Below are positions 1 through 9,702 of a stretch of 64,000 nt of DNA, piece by piece. How positions within the stretch are numbered: the first letter of the stretch is position 1; each line of letters opens with the position of its first letter. The position numbers and the translations under genes are program-made. The stretch is from Prostheceraeus crozeri (taxonomy: Eukaryota; Platyhelminthes; Polycladida; Euryleptidae): positions 1 to 64,000 of the forward strand of contig CAJQUW010005771.1 in the NCBI GenBank assembly GCA_907163375.1, in the 5' to 3' direction. Under the pieces are notes generated by a model. The model did no database searches and was not told the DNA's origin. It worked only from the letters and a program-made list of their open reading frames with translations.

Positions 1-2170
1 TCTCAAAGTGTGAAGCACAAGCCAAGTCAATAGTCACAATTTTTAGCATGGAATATCTTCAGGTCATTTTTCATGCGAAAATGAATTTAAGGACAGGTGT
101 TTAAGCTAAAAGTTAATCAAGATGTTGTGTTTGACGACAAAAAGTAACGGTTTGATCAATCTAGCTTCTTAAACAGTATGAATTGTATGACCTAGAGATC
201 GTTCAACATCGCACTTATCGTCAGTACTTCTCAAGTTCTCACTTAGTCACAGAAAACACAAAAAAATGTCATTTAGTCGAAAACCTCAGTCTGTTTCCCA
301 CTGGATTTATATGTCTTACATCTTGTCATCTTGTTATATTATCTTGTCTGAGAAGATCACGGGTAGATTTCGACAGCTGTACAGTTTCGTACAGGGTGCA
401 CGTGTGCGTCATTCTGTGAAACTTTCATTCTCGTGTTGGCGGCCCAACTATCTTTGGTCGGAGCCTGAGTCGACCGGAGCCGTGGTAGAGAGTCGGAGCC
501 GAAGCAGTGGTAGCTGGACCACGGTTCCGATCAGACCTTACGTTTGCCAATTCGTCTCTATTTTCGGAATGCGCCTCCCACACGAGATTAGAGACAATTA
601 CAATTATTTGTGGAATAACAAATAACTTCTTGTAAATTTGCTTTGCCTAGGTGCTTTGATTGATTGAGCCTTGATTGATTCTTGATTGATTCTTTGCCTT
701 TGATGGACAAGTTTTAAGATATGGGCGTATCTGTACATTGGAAAAGATTTCATCTAAAAAGTCAATCGTACAGCTATTACTCTCATTGATGATATAACAG
801 CGTAGATCTCATGCAAAGTGCTGAGAAGCAACTGTATAAAAATAGTAAAACTTTATTGAAATGCGAATATTTTTCTACTAAGCAGCTTCTTAATAATTAC
901 GGATGTTTTAATTGATTTAATTAATTTTGAGGCTGCTTCCTGTAGCAGGGCCCCGCTTGCATTTCAGCGTTCAGGAGTAGGGGCCGAAACGCGAATCCTT
1001 ACCCAAGTTCCTTCTTATGACCTCAGTTGCACATGTTTTCAATTAGGCAATCTGTTTTAGTTGTTCTTTCCTTTAGCCTGTAGGGAATGTCTTTGGAGTG
1101 ATCAGATTCTTTTCACTTATCGCTGTCTTCTACTTCATCTTCCCCTCAATCAGAGCATTAAATTTCATTCTGACGCAATTCTGACATTTGTAAGCGACCA
1201 GACCTGTAGATTAAGATTCAGTCAATATGACAAATGTCGCAATAATTTATTTCACTGCCCAACACACAGTGTGGCAGACTAGCAGGAATTCTCATGTACG
1301 TTATGATTTTTTTCTTACTCTGCTTACATTTACACAGGATACCTACCATTTCAATATTACTAGCATTTGCATTTAAGTTTTATTCTCATTTTTCACATTG
1401 GTTTTACTTACTGTATAGTACGATTTGTTATTCAACCGTTATACGGTTAACGATTTGCCTCTGTCGCCAGATGGCAGGGACTTCCAATTTTTGAGATGAA
1501 ACCCCCTGACTTTTAACAATTTATCATGCGGAAAATATTCATGGATATCTCTTTTAAGTAAAGTACCAATGCGCGTGTTTTCAGTATTTTGGTGTCGTGG
1601 GGTCAATTTTGTCCGCATGCCATCATTGTGCCACTATAATCAAGAAAGCATCACTGCATCATGTCATGTGCTGTTTTGTAATCAATCGGATGCTTTTGGG
1701 GAACAACATGTGCATGGACGACACGGTGAATGGGTGTGCACCGCGTATCAGCATAAATTAGGCCAAAGCCATATGCATCTGCTTATCTGTATGCACAAGC
1801 TTATCTGTATGGGCATCCCATCCGTTGCAATTAAGATGAACTGACAACCGCATAGAGATGCCACGCGGGCACCATTGGACGCCATCAATTGAAACAACGA
1901 CGACGGACTTTGCAATTGACAACTTTGATGATGCATTGGGACCTCAGCATCGCATAGATCAGTTTGCCAACTCTGGAGACGACGGTATAGACGGCGATTA
2001 AGGTGAATCTGACATGTACAACTTGTCATTGACGATATCGAAGAGAATATCCTAAATAATCATTCTTTTGGCGAATCGTCTGACGATGAACTCGAAGATA
2101 GTGACTAAATAAATATAGGCTAATTCACCGCTGGCTCCTTGACGTCGTATTTGGCAGCAGTGTAGTTCCA
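1..2170. other. No gene recognised; short tandem TTGATT repeat
   Basis: I see no convincing coding region here. Short open frames have no recognisable motifs or splice context. At 654-695 there is a small tandem repeat built on TTGATTGA. The last few hundred bases (about 1900-2110) encode broken acidic stretches that could be the N-terminal tail of the piggyBac-like relic that follows, but stops interrupt every frame. Confidence 0.5.
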
Positions 2171-2660
2171 GTGACATGCATCGAGGTCGAAGTGCAACAA
2201 CAAATGTCATTTAAGTTCCTCAGGAGTGAGGCAGGTATTCGACCGAAAGATGAACCAAGAGCATTTATGATGTTTATAAGCAGCTTTCGAATATCTTATC
2301 TACACGAACTCTCAGCGGAAAAGGTGTGTTATAACAGAATGCATCCGGAATCCAAGAAGATTTTGGATCAACGTTGCCAGAGTTGAAATGGAAGCATTTA
2401 TCGGTCTAATGCTTTACGTGGGGACAATGAAAAAGGCAATGATAGGCCTATAGATAGACTTCAGAGTTATAATACGCTCGTATTTGGTCTAATATAGTGT
2501 CTCTCGGACTGTCAGCCATTATCTCGTGTGACAGTGTCGAACAACGGTTCAAGCAAATAAAAGAAGCACTCCATTTCGAAGATTCCAAAAGACGAAATCG
2601 AGATGACAAACTTGAAAAAGATTTTGATTCATCTTTGAGCTAATTACTTCTTAATTGAGA
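2171..2660 (+). pseudogene. Decayed piggyBac-like transposase fragment
   Basis: Three reading frames together show the order expected near the N-terminus of piggyBac-type transposases: a GIRPKDEPRAF-like block at the start of the recognisable region, then EMEAFIGLMLYVG around 2388-2425, then a stretch about DSVEQRFKQIKEALHFEDS around 2524-2583. The EMEAFIGL block is directly comparable with EMKAFIGLMIL in the other piggyBac copy at 29.6-31.3 kb. Several frameshifts and stops separate the blocks, so the gene is dead. The catalytic half is not visible. It ends about 50 bp before the Polinton, and I could not recognise piggyBac sequence after the Polinton right end, so whether the Polinton inserted into it or beside it is unresolved. 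Confidence 0.6.
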
Positions 2661-2703
2661 CAATTCGTGGAACCAGCCTAAAGCCTGACTTGGGAATTGA
2701 GCA

Positions 2704-2709
2704 GTGAGC
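2704..2709. repeat. Polinton left target-site duplication GTGAGC
   Basis: The six bases GTGAGC sit immediately before the left terminus and recur exactly at 19704-19709 after the right terminus. A 6-bp target duplication is the known signature of Polinton integration. Confidence 0.95.
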
Positions 2710-3355
2710 AGTAATGGGCAAAAGACCGTTCCAGGACACCATAAAATTCAAAAAATAGTATCTTTAAAAACGACATAAATTCATGATTTTGAACCCTTTT
2801 TCAGGTTTTTAAGACCTAAATACATGAATTTAGTCCATTCAAAAAGTACCATTTTTTCAAAAAATAGTATCTTTAAAAACGACATAAATTCATGAATTTG
2901 AACCCTTTTTCAGGTTATGAAGACCTAAATTCATGAATTTATGACGTTTTTAAAAATACCCAATTTTTCAAATTTTTCAAAATCTCAAATTTGAGAATTA
3001 CAATTTTTACTCCCAAAATCATGACCGTTCCAGGACACCGAAAATCATAAAAGTTGAGAATCTCAAAATTTGTGAATTACAATTTTCACCCTTAAAATCA
3101 TGACCGTTCCAGGACACCGAAAATCATAAAAGTTGAGAATTTCAAATTCATGAATTTTATCCATCTTTCAGTTTTTTAAAATATATCATGTGACTAATAA
3201 TATTTCTTTAAAAATGGAAGAAACAAAAGTGGAAGGAACTTCAGAAATGGATGAAACCGCAAGAATATATCCTTCGTTATCTCAATTAAAAACAGGTGAA
3301 ATGGTTCTCAATTATTATTAAGATTAGAGCATTATGATAAATTAAGAAGACGCAA
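2710..3355 (+). repeat. Polinton left terminal inverted repeat
   Basis: It matches the right arm almost base for base from 2710 to about 3290. After a gap of roughly 80 bases relative to the right arm, similarity resumes to about 3355. The motif GACCGTTCCAGGACACC occurs at the terminus (2724-2740) and again at 3023-3039 and 3102-3118. The latter two belong to a 79-bp tandem unit present in two copies here and four copies in the right arm. Confidence 0.9.
3214..3321 (+). pseudogene. Truncated second copy of the TIR-embedded gene start
   Basis: A 35-codon frame starts with MEETKVEG and matches the first 20 or so codons of the minus-strand gene at 18672-19040 (MEETKVDETKVEETARIYPS). It then loses about 80 bases relative to that gene and meets a stop after VLNYY. 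It exists because the terminal inverted repeat extends into the right-end gene, and the left copy has been cut down. It has no likely function as a protein, although the upstream sequence that would drive the right-end gene is duplicated with it. Confidence 0.8.
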
Positions 3356-4113
3356 TTATTACTTAGACATTCTTCGTTATTGTATGCTCAACATTATTTA
3401 AAATACTAATTGTGTGAACTAGAAGATTATTGTAACTCATAAACTCAAAATTATTCAATGAACCCGTACACTGCCTGATAATTGAAGAGAGAGAGAGAGA
3501 GAGAGATTGAAGAGAGAGAAACATCTAGCAGCTTTCCCCTAAAATTATCGTGCTATCTCTTGTCATTTCAATTTACTCATCGGTAAACTTTTGGCATTTC
3601 AACTTACGCGTGCGTAAAGTTTTGACATTTCAATTTACCCCTACGTAAATTATTTTCAGAATCTGTTTTCAAACTCCATTTGCAAAGTCTGTTTTCAAAA
3701 TCCATTTGTAAAGTCTGTTTTCAAAATTCATTTAGCGTTTGCCAAACACATACGGGTAGTAAAGTACTTCCCATTGTGAAGACATGAATAGATTAAGCAC
3801 ATAAGAGTGCATTGACAATAAAAGCAAATGACAATAAAATTCTTCTTGTGAACACAGAACGCATAAACGCCGATATGCGGGTTAGTTGTTATGGTAATTT
3901 TAAACAATCATTTTAACGATGAAACATATTTTACAAATGAAGTTCATGAAGAAAATGGAAATATATAAAACAATATAGATTAGAATAATTATAATATAAT
4001 CATTTCAAAATCGAATAAGTAGTAAGGAAAGACATCATTAGAGAACAGTTTTAAATCAATACCCCCTCCCTTCTGTCTTCTAGGGGTCCCTTACGATATT
4101 TTTTTATTATAAA
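3356..4113. repeat. Polinton non-coding segment with three small tandem repeats
   Basis: There is no gene in this stretch. It contains a (GA)n run at about 3485-3506. Next come three imperfect copies of a unit around CATTTCAA.TTAC....GTAAA between about 3566 and 3650. Then there are three copies of a 26-bp unit around TCTGTTTTCAAAATCCATTT between about 3660 and 3735. Such repeats next to a terminal repeat could mark a regulatory or replication-associated zone, but nothing here proves it. Confidence 0.6.
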
Positions 4114-4603
4114 ATGAGCAACATAAATGAGTTTTTGAAATTATATGGAACACAAACGACAACGAATTTCGACCTAAAGAAAATCGCTAATCGATTAGGA
4201 ATAAAGAATTTTCATGTTCTAATGAGAGACGAATTACAATTCCTAAAAAATAAGCCAACAGGAACCTTCAGTTCCCGGAACAAAGTTCCATCAATAACTA
4301 TAAATTTCATAACAAATCTTCATACGTCAGATGAAAAAGGTGTACATTGGTCAGCAGTACAAAGAAATATAAACTGTTCTAATTATTATTTTGACCGCCG
4401 GAGGCTGAGAACTATTGGTTCGACTCATACGGACTTCCACCTACGAATGAAGTAAGAGAAATACTTGGCAATGGAATTTATAATACGTTTCAAATTCAAA
4501 AACCGGGAACTACTTATTGCGGTCAATTATGTCTTTATGTTTTATTTAAATTACAGGAAGGAGTACCATTTCTAGATATTATGTTAGAATTGAACGAACC
4601 GTA
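4114..4603 (+). pseudogene. Adenovirus-type cysteine protease (PRO), frameshifted
   Basis: The first frame (4114-4455) begins MSNINEFLKLYG and includes VHW with the candidate catalytic histidine at residue 78, as in adenovirus/Ulp1-fold maturation proteases. The continuation lies in another frame from about 4409: a WFDSYG block supplying the acidic residue, then TTYCGQLCLYVL near 4509-4544 supplying the nucleophile cysteine and the nearby glutamine. In adenoviruses and Polintons this enzyme trims capsid proteins during maturation. The shift coincides with a GC-rich hairpin-like segment at about 4393-4421, and the frame ends at a TAG at 4601-4603 inside another double hairpin. A third hairpin pair at 4261-4289 is read in frame as part of the protein. 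The gene is therefore shaped, and probably broken, by these inserts. Confidence 0.8.
4261..4289. repeat. Double-hairpin insert in protease gene
   Basis: GGAAC-cttca-GTTCC (4261-4275) is followed after one base by GGAAC-aaa-GTTCC (4277-4289). It is read in frame within the protease as TGTFSSRNKVP. Confidence 0.8.
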
Positions 4604-4653
4604 GGTTCTATGGCTACGCCTAATAAGGGAATTTCATTCCCGAAACGTTAGTT
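4596..4653. repeat. Two adjacent double-hairpin inserts at the protease 3' end
   Basis: GAACC-gta-GGTTC (4596-4608) and GGC-tac-GCC (4612-4620) form one unit. GGGAAT-ttc-ATTCCC (4627-4641) followed by a wobble-paired stem to 4653 forms a second. The first supplies the TAG that ends the protease frame. A near-identical GAACC-gta-GGTTC plus GGC-tac-GCC occurs at 8166-8202. Confidence 0.8.
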
Positions 4654-5461
4654 CCAATAATAATGTTAATTAAAATCAGTTCGTTGTAATTCATTTTGAT
4701 AAAAACGGCCTCTGATATCTTCATCATCTAAATCTTTAATTTCATAAGTAATCGGATAACTTTGATTTATTTTAGAAATTTCAAATATCTCTTTCGTCCA
4801 GTATCCGACGAAGCCTTTTTCAAATTTATTCTTATATTTAAATATTCTAACTCTATCTCCAATTTTAAATTTCGGCTTAAGTTTCTGCAAATTCGGATTA
4901 CTCTCTTTCAAATTATTATTCTCGAATATTTTCTTTCGTATCAAATCAGGGTCGTCAGAAGCATTCTTTGGAGTTTCTTCAATACTAGAATGAACTTTAT
5001 TATTGTACTCTTCTACAATTCCTGGTAATATCTTCAACCATTTCTGATTTCTTTGCTCAGTAAATTTCTTGAATAATTTATTTTTTAACGTCCGATTGAA
5101 TCTTTCTATCACTACGGCCTTCCCTGCATTTTCAGTTGAATAAACAGTTTCAAATAGTGGCTGAACGTTTCGGTTATAAAATTCCGACCCTTTATCAACA
5201 AACAATTTTTTGGCTTTCTCTTACTTTCTTTAAAGATTTCTTCAAACGCATATTTAACTGATAGACCACTTTTGTTTTTTAAAGGCTTTACCCAAGCGTA
5301 TCGTGTATATAAATCTATAACGGTCAATGCGTATTTATAATCTTTTTCATTCGGCATATGAATAAGATCAGCACTCCAAATATCATCTTTATTAAATACT
5401 TTTACTTTCAATAAATATTTAGGCCTTCTGTATTCTTTATGAATTTCAGACGCGTAGGTTC

Positions 5462-5490
5462 GAGCGTTGCTCTCAGACAGCTTTGCTGTC
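5462..5490. repeat. Double-hairpin insert at the PLA2/integrase junction
   Basis: GAGC-gtt-GCTC (5462-5472) then GACAGC-ttt-GCTGTC (5476-5490). On the coding strand it is translated as a TAKLSESNART-like linker exactly between the PLA2-like domain and the integrase core. Confidence 0.8.
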
Positions 5491-5499
5491 GTTTCATTT

Positions 5500-5996
5500 A
5501 AACCCTGACCGAATAATATTTTAGCTTGTAAAGCTTTCTTAACAAACATTCTTTCAATTTTTTCTCTAAATGTAGGATTTTGAATACTATCTAATTCTTG
5601 AATCATCTTCTTATCAGCTGCATGTCGAGAACTTAGATCATGATTTCGATAAGCTAAATCATGCCTGTAAGCTGCGGCATCTACTCTATTTATTGGTTCT
5701 TCACCTGGTTTCGGATTATTATTCTCATCTAGTCTTATATCTAATCGAGTTCCTGGACCAGTATATGAATGACCAGGAAGATGTTTTTCTTTCGAATATT
5801 TACTCCAAATAAAGCCAGGAAAGTTTTCTAATGTTTTTTGTATATCACCACCGTAGGTAGTAGCCAAACTTTGTTTGTCGTCGTCACCTCCAATATGCTG
5901 ACAATTTGAGATTTTATTTTTGTTTAATAGATAATTCAATAAATCTAAATTAGAAATTTTTAATTTAATTAAATTTTCGGAATTTGTAGAATTCAT
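5500..5996 (-). other. Parvovirus VP1-like phospholipase A2 domain
   Basis: This is the N-terminal part of the fused ORF starting at 5996 (start preceded by TTTTAAA). It contains LPGHSYTGPGTRLD, with the calcium-binding YxGPG motif at residues 78-82, and AAYRHDLAYRN, with the HDxAY catalytic motif at residues 112-116. In parvoviruses this domain lies in the unique N-terminus of VP1 and helps the particle leave the endosome. Similar Parvo_coat_N-type proteins are known from Polinton-like elements. Both catalytic motifs look intact. The likely original protein ended near residue 165 (FGQGLN), just where the double-hairpin insert at 5462-5490 lies. Confidence 0.75.
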
Positions 5997-6018
5997 TTTA
6001 AAAGATAAAATAAATGTT

Positions 6019-6504
6019 TTACCTTATCATACTAGGACTTAGATATATTCCAGAACCATCTTTAGTTTCTTTAATTTCAATTAAATCATCAACATTGTGG
6101 AGAATATTTTTAAGAACTCGTTTTCCTTCATCAACTAATTTTAATTTACTAATAAAATTATCTACTACTCCTTCACCCCTAGCAACTTTCTCTAACTCTC
6201 TATTATGTCGTTTTTGTTCTTCTAATGCTGCTTTCTCTGATTTATTTTTATTTACTGCTTGGACAATACCAGCTGTCCCACCTGCAACACTTCCTGCTGC
6301 AGCTATGCCTCCTATTATTAGTGGAATTAATGGGAGAATCCCGTCATTCTTTTCTTCTTGTAATTGAATATTCTCTATCATTGGTTTACCTATGTAATAC
6401 TTTTTTTTATTAATAGTAATAGTTTTAGGGGTATTTTTGTCAACAATATTACGTAATTTTAATTCAACAGTTTTATTATTAATATTACTTTTCGCTTGCG
6501 ACAT
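6019..6504 (-). CDS. Hypothetical Polinton protein with glycine-rich hydrophobic stretch
   Basis: 161 aa, open throughout. The start is preceded by the AT-rich block shared with other genes in the element. The N-terminal third is polar and lysine-rich. Residues about 58-82 form a Leu-Pro-Ile and Gly/Ala-rich hydrophobic stretch (PLIPLIIGGIAAAG), followed by a charged helical segment (EEQKRHNRELEKVARGEG) and a C-terminus ending LSPSMIR. The layout resembles small membrane-active or core capsid proteins of adeno-like viruses, but I cannot name a family. It lies 14 bp downstream of the major capsid cluster side and just upstream of the PLA2-integrase gene on the same strand, so a virion role is plausible but inferred. 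Confidence 0.6.
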   Translation of the reverse strand: MSQAKSNINNKTVELKLRNIVDKNTPKTITINKKKYYIGKPMIENIQLQEEKNDGILPLIPLIIGGIAAAGSVAGGTAGIVQAVNKNKSEKAALEEQKRHNRELEKVARGEGVVDNFISKLKLVDEGKRVLKNILHNVDDLIEIKETKDGSGIYLSPSMIR

Positions 6505-6525
6505 TTTTAATAAAAAAATTTTAAG
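6502..6525 (-). promoter_or_regulatory. Shared AT-rich start block upstream of the 161-aa gene
   Basis: TAAAATTTTTTTATTAAAA directly precedes the ATG at 6504 and is nearly identical to the block before the packaging ATPase at 16434. Three further near-copies of TCTATTCTAGTTATGAAAAA lie behind it at about 6540-6665, an intergenic tandem repeat of about 60 bp. Confidence 0.5.
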
Positions 6526-6693
6526 TTATCAAAAATTTAAATCTATTCTAGTTATGAAAAAATTTTAAGTTAAGAATTTTTTTAATCTATTCTAGTTATG
6601 AAAAAATTTTTAAGTTAAGAATTCTTAAGTTAACAAAAATTTTAATCTATTCTAGTTATGAAAAAAATTAATTAATCGACTAAGTCTTGGGCT

Positions 6694-8028
6694 TTAACCT
6701 ATCCTAGTCATCTTTCCATTAAGAATTTCAATAGAATATTTTACATCTTCTAGCAATAAACCATAAGCCATCAATGAAGTTGTGGAATCTTTCTTTTCAA
6801 TATTAATTGTTACATCACAACCATTTTTAATAATATCTTCAGATTGTGCACTTAAATCGAAACAGAAAATTGGATATAAATGTCTCCAATCTCCAGGAGT
6901 TAATTGTGGTTCAACTCCAAATTCTATACAAAGATTTCGATAAGAATCATATCCTTCCATAAATTGATTATTGGTATCATCGAATCTTAATGGATCAATT
7001 GGATATCGGGTTTGATTTAATGAAACTTGTAAACTTCGAATTGTATTAATATGGAAGAGATTATTGTTCTTATCAAAACTTGGAGAATTATTTCTTTGAA
7101 AAGTTAGTAATAAATATCTTGGAGTATTCGCAGTTCTAGTAAAATGCCAGTTAAATCTTTGTTCGGAAAAAGTTACTGAACTAGCAGTACGCTTTAGAAA
7201 ATTTACTGGAATTGGTTTGTTAGTATTTAATCTTTTTGCAATAGCTGTTTCAATCTCTAAACTAGGAGTAATATGCTTAATCCTTCATTCAAGTCTATCA
7301 ATTTTTAAATATGCTTTTTTTCCAGTCTCACCAAAAAAGATTAATTCATTATTTGCTGTACGATGAATTATTAATTTAAATTTTAATTGATATGATATTT
7401 TATCATAATCTAAATATCCGAATAATGGAGACAATGACCAATTAACTGTCTGTTTACTTTTCTTGTTAAATTCACGTCTTTCTTTATATGCATCATTATT
7501 TGTTTTATTTAAATGTTTTGCAATATTTTCTACATCTTTCGCAATTCCTGCGGCATCTGTTCCAGCGTAAGTTAAATCATCAACAATTATACCATCATTA
7601 GTATCAGGAAACCAACCTTCGATTTCATGCTTTTTATTATTTTCACCAATTGTTATAAATCTAAGCATTGTATCAATTACACCTGGAGAATCACTTATTG
7701 TTTCTATATTTTGAGTTGCAACATCTAAACGCATTTGTGTAAATAATCTTGGAAAAAAATTATTCTCTAGTGCAATATTATCGGTATCTGGTAATGGTGT
7801 TGTAAAATTAGCATCACTATATAAAGAATATTCACAATGTAAAAACGAATCAGGTAAATATATATAACTCTGCTGATTATCAACTTCAAAAATTAAATCA
7901 CCTCCAGTATTTACTCTACTGGAAGATCCGGGATTCATAGCAATTCTTATATAGTCATTCTTTTTTTGATTATTACTGACGAACGGAGGATCGTCTAATC
8001 TAAATTTATTTTCGATAAGCGAAGACAT
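6694..8028 (-). pseudogene. Major capsid protein (double jelly-roll) with one in-frame stop
   Basis: Start chosen at 8028 (MSSLIENKF), because the AT-rich start block lies directly upstream; an earlier ATG at 8067 lacks it. The frame runs to 7285, where TGA interrupts it, then continues open in the same frame to 6694, about 444 codons in all. Blocks such as LENNFFPRLFTQMRLDV and the PGVIDTMLRFI stretch match what I know of metazoan Polinton capsid proteins, which form hexon-like trimers by two jelly-roll folds. The C-terminal part contains RFNWHFTRT and TFQRNNSPSF blocks. Only one nonsense codon separates this from a full-length gene, so the loss is recent or the base is miscalled. A second reading of the same base would settle it. 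Confidence 0.8.
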
Positions 8029-8121
8029 TTTTATAAAAAATAATTTGACTTTTTGTTTTTCTGACACACAGAAAAAATTTTTACTAAAAAAATTACTAAA
8101 AAATTTTACTAAAATATAATT

Positions 8122-8661
8122 TTAGAATTTTGCTAGACCATTACCTCTTATTTCTTCAATTGAACGAACCGTAGGTTCAATTGAACGTTTTATGGCTACG
8201 CCTGATTTCTTCTTATGTTTACTATCAGACGGAGCTCCGCTCCTCAAGGTTTCCCCAACAGCTATGTTAGCAATTTTGTTTTTTGTTTCCTCTGAAAGTT
8301 TTTTTAAATTTTTTAGTTCTTCGGAATCATTCCTAAGTTTGCGAATAGCTTCTAGTTGTTTTAATTCGTTTTGAGACTTGACAGCATTTGATATTGCACT
8401 AGCTGTACTACCTATAGCAGCTGCTCCTTTTGCAGCAGATGTAATCAAATCTTTATTATTTTTAATTAAGTTAACGATACTACCAATACCAGATAAGATC
8501 CCAGCTCCTTCCGTGTGAACGGCACCTGCGGTGCCTAGGAACTTTTGTATTCCGACTGTTTCTCTATTATCATAATGATAAACAGGATTCATACGTGGTT
8601 CATGAGCAATTTTTTGATTTGAAGCAAAATGTTTAAGATTGTGTTTATAAATTATAGGCAT
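8122..8661 (-). CDS. Hypothetical Polinton protein, possible minor capsid/core protein
   Basis: 179 aa, beginning MPIIYKHNLKHFASNQK. The central part (about residues 50-90) is Gly/Ala/Ser-rich and amphipathic (GAGILSGIGSIV, AAKGAAAIGSTASAIS). A lysine/leucine-rich helix then follows, and the C-terminus is basic. This resembles small adeno-like core or membrane-lytic proteins, but no family is certain. Three GC-rich hairpin inserts are translated in frame. One at 8521-8535 gives a FLGTAGAVHTEG-like stretch, one at 8231-8243 gives TLRSGAPSDSK, and one at 8166-8202 gives RSIEPTVRSIEE, in which RSIE is duplicated. The protein therefore looks lengthened by insertions rather than by ordinary divergence. 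Confidence 0.6.
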   Translation of the reverse strand: MPIIYKHNLKHFASNQKIAHEPRMNPVYHYDNRETVGIQKFLGTAGAVHTEGAGILSGIGSIVNLIKNNKDLITSAAKGAAAIGSTASAISNAVKSQNELKQLEAIRKLRNDSEELKNLKKLSEETKNKIANIAVGETLRSGAPSDSKHKKKSGVAIKRSIEPTVRSIEEIRGNGLAKF

Positions 8662-8705
8662 TTTTTAGGATTAAATTTGACTTTTGAGAAAAAATATTTA
8701 CGATT

Positions 8706-8763
8706 GGTTAGTAACCTGAGGACCTTTGGTCCGATCGGCTAGTAACCTGAGGAGCTTCGCTCC
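8706..8763. repeat. Tandem pair of double-hairpin elements
   Basis: Two adjacent units. The first folds as GGTT-agt-AACC then GGACC-ttt-GGTCC. The second is a mutated copy with ctagtaacctga, then GGAGC-ttc-GCTCC. Both end in GATC. They lie between the stop codon of the fibre-like gene (8766) and the start of the 179-aa gene (8661), and contrast in GC content with the surrounding AT-rich DNA. Confidence 0.85.
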
Positions 8764-8765
8764 GA

Positions 8766-9653
8766 TCAAGATTTACGTTTGTGAATGGACAACAACTTCG
8801 AGATAACTTTATTAATTGACTGTTGCACTTTATCTATTGCGTCAAGCAGCGTGTGATGTACTTTAATTTCTTTTCTATTAACTTGCATTTTCTGCTGATT
8901 AATCTTCAATGCCGTTTTGAGTGCATTTAACTTAATTTTAAGAACATCTAATTGTCTTTTAACAGAATCTAACTGTTCTTTATTTTCTTTAGAGTTTTCT
9001 TGTAAATTTTTCTTTAATTCATTTTCTAAATTGATTTTAAGAGTTTTCATTTTATCAACTTTTTGATTAAGTGAGTTTACTTCATTTATTATTCTATTCA
9101 TCTTTTTTATTTGTTGAGTAATTTTAGAACTTAATTCATCAACACTTTTTTGGAATGTAGTTTGTAACTGCTTTAAATTTTTTTTAATTCTTTCAGGTAG
9201 TTTTTCTATTTCATCTTCTAATTGTTCTTTTAACATTTTTATCTGATGTTTATTTTTAATGACTGCAGATTTTAAATTTATAGAAAGTAATATTAAAATT
9301 TTTGATTGTTCAGAAATCTTTTTAAAAAGTTTTGCTATATCTGCTTCTAGCTCTCTATCCTTTTTATCAAGTTTTAATAATTTTTCGTTTAATGATTTGT
9401 CATTAAGTTTAAGCAACTTCAATTCATTCATCAGTGGAACCAAAACATCGTTTATATATTTTTCTTTTAAATCATTGATTTGTGTACCAACATATTGTTT
9501 ATTTGTTAACTCTGTATTTTGTTGCGGAAGAATAGAAAGATGCAATGGACCAGATAAAACGTCTCCAGTTTTCATGATATAATTTTCTATCTCTATTTCT
9601 AATTCACGATTATTCGGGATATATGCACCTCCACCAACATTTGGTAACATCAT
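8766..9653 (-). CDS. Fibre-like protein: tail-fibre motif plus long coiled coil
   Basis: 295 aa, beginning MMLPNVGGGAYIPNN. Residues about 27-60 contain MKTGDVLSGPLHLS followed by TNKQYVGTQIND. This is the GDxxSGxLxL...NKxYV pattern of phage tail-fibre and collar-type repeats. From about residue 60 to the end it is almost entirely charged heptad-like coiled coil (LKLLKLNDKSLNEKLLKLDK, QIKKMNRIINEVNSLNQK). A trimeric fibre or spike anchored to the capsid is the natural reading, by analogy with adenoviruses, but no receptor-binding head is visible. The gene is divergently arranged with the 408-aa gene at 9703. Its stop codon abuts a tandem pair of double-hairpin inserts. Confidence 0.6.
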   Translation of the reverse strand: MMLPNVGGGAYIPNNRELEIEIENYIMKTGDVLSGPLHLSILPQQNTELTNKQYVGTQINDLKEKYINDVLVPLMNELKLLKLNDKSLNEKLLKLDKKDRELEADIAKLFKKISEQSKILILLSINLKSAVIKNKHQIKMLKEQLEDEIEKLPERIKKNLKQLQTTFQKSVDELSSKITQQIKKMNRIINEVNSLNQKVDKMKTLKINLENELKKNLQENSKENKEQLDSVKRQLDVLKIKLNALKTALKINQQKMQVNRKEIKVHHTLLDAIDKVQQSINKVISKLLSIHKRKS

Positions 9654-9702
9654 TTTTAAAACAATAAAAAAGTAAAATTTTTTCTAATAAAAATATAAAA
9701 AA

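Larger units (their letters stand above)
4666..5996 (-). pseudogene. Fused PLA2-like domain plus retroviral-type integrase, frameshifted
   Basis: Read on the minus strand from 5996. Residues 1-165 carry a parvovirus-VP1-type phospholipase A2 domain. After a hairpin-derived linker comes the rve integrase core with the first catalytic aspartate at residue 210 (WSADLIHM). A frameshift at a T6 run (5206-5211) then moves the frame. The second frame carries VDKGSEF with the second aspartate and VIERFNRT with the glutamate, followed by an SH3-like C-terminal domain (GDRVRIFKY, GRFYQNEL). The enzyme joins Polinton ends to target DNA and makes 6-bp duplications. A single base in the homopolymer would restore the frame, so an assembly error cannot be excluded. 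Polinton integrases usually start near the YRRPK-like block without a PLA2 domain, so the fusion is unusual. Confidence 0.85.

Noticed and set aside
425-560. GGAGCC-rich stretch considered as a hAT terminus
   Set aside because: It resembles hAT subterminal repeats, but no CAG end, partner end or duplication was found.
3023-3118. Spaced repeats at Polinton ends considered as a CRISPR-like array
   Set aside because: The spacers are themselves parts of the 79-bp repeat unit, there are no cas genes, and the context is eukaryotic.
8029-8067. Longer start for the major capsid gene at 8067
   Set aside because: The ATG at 8028 is directly preceded by the AT-rich start block seen at other genes; the 13 extra residues are Lys-rich and probably untranslated leader.
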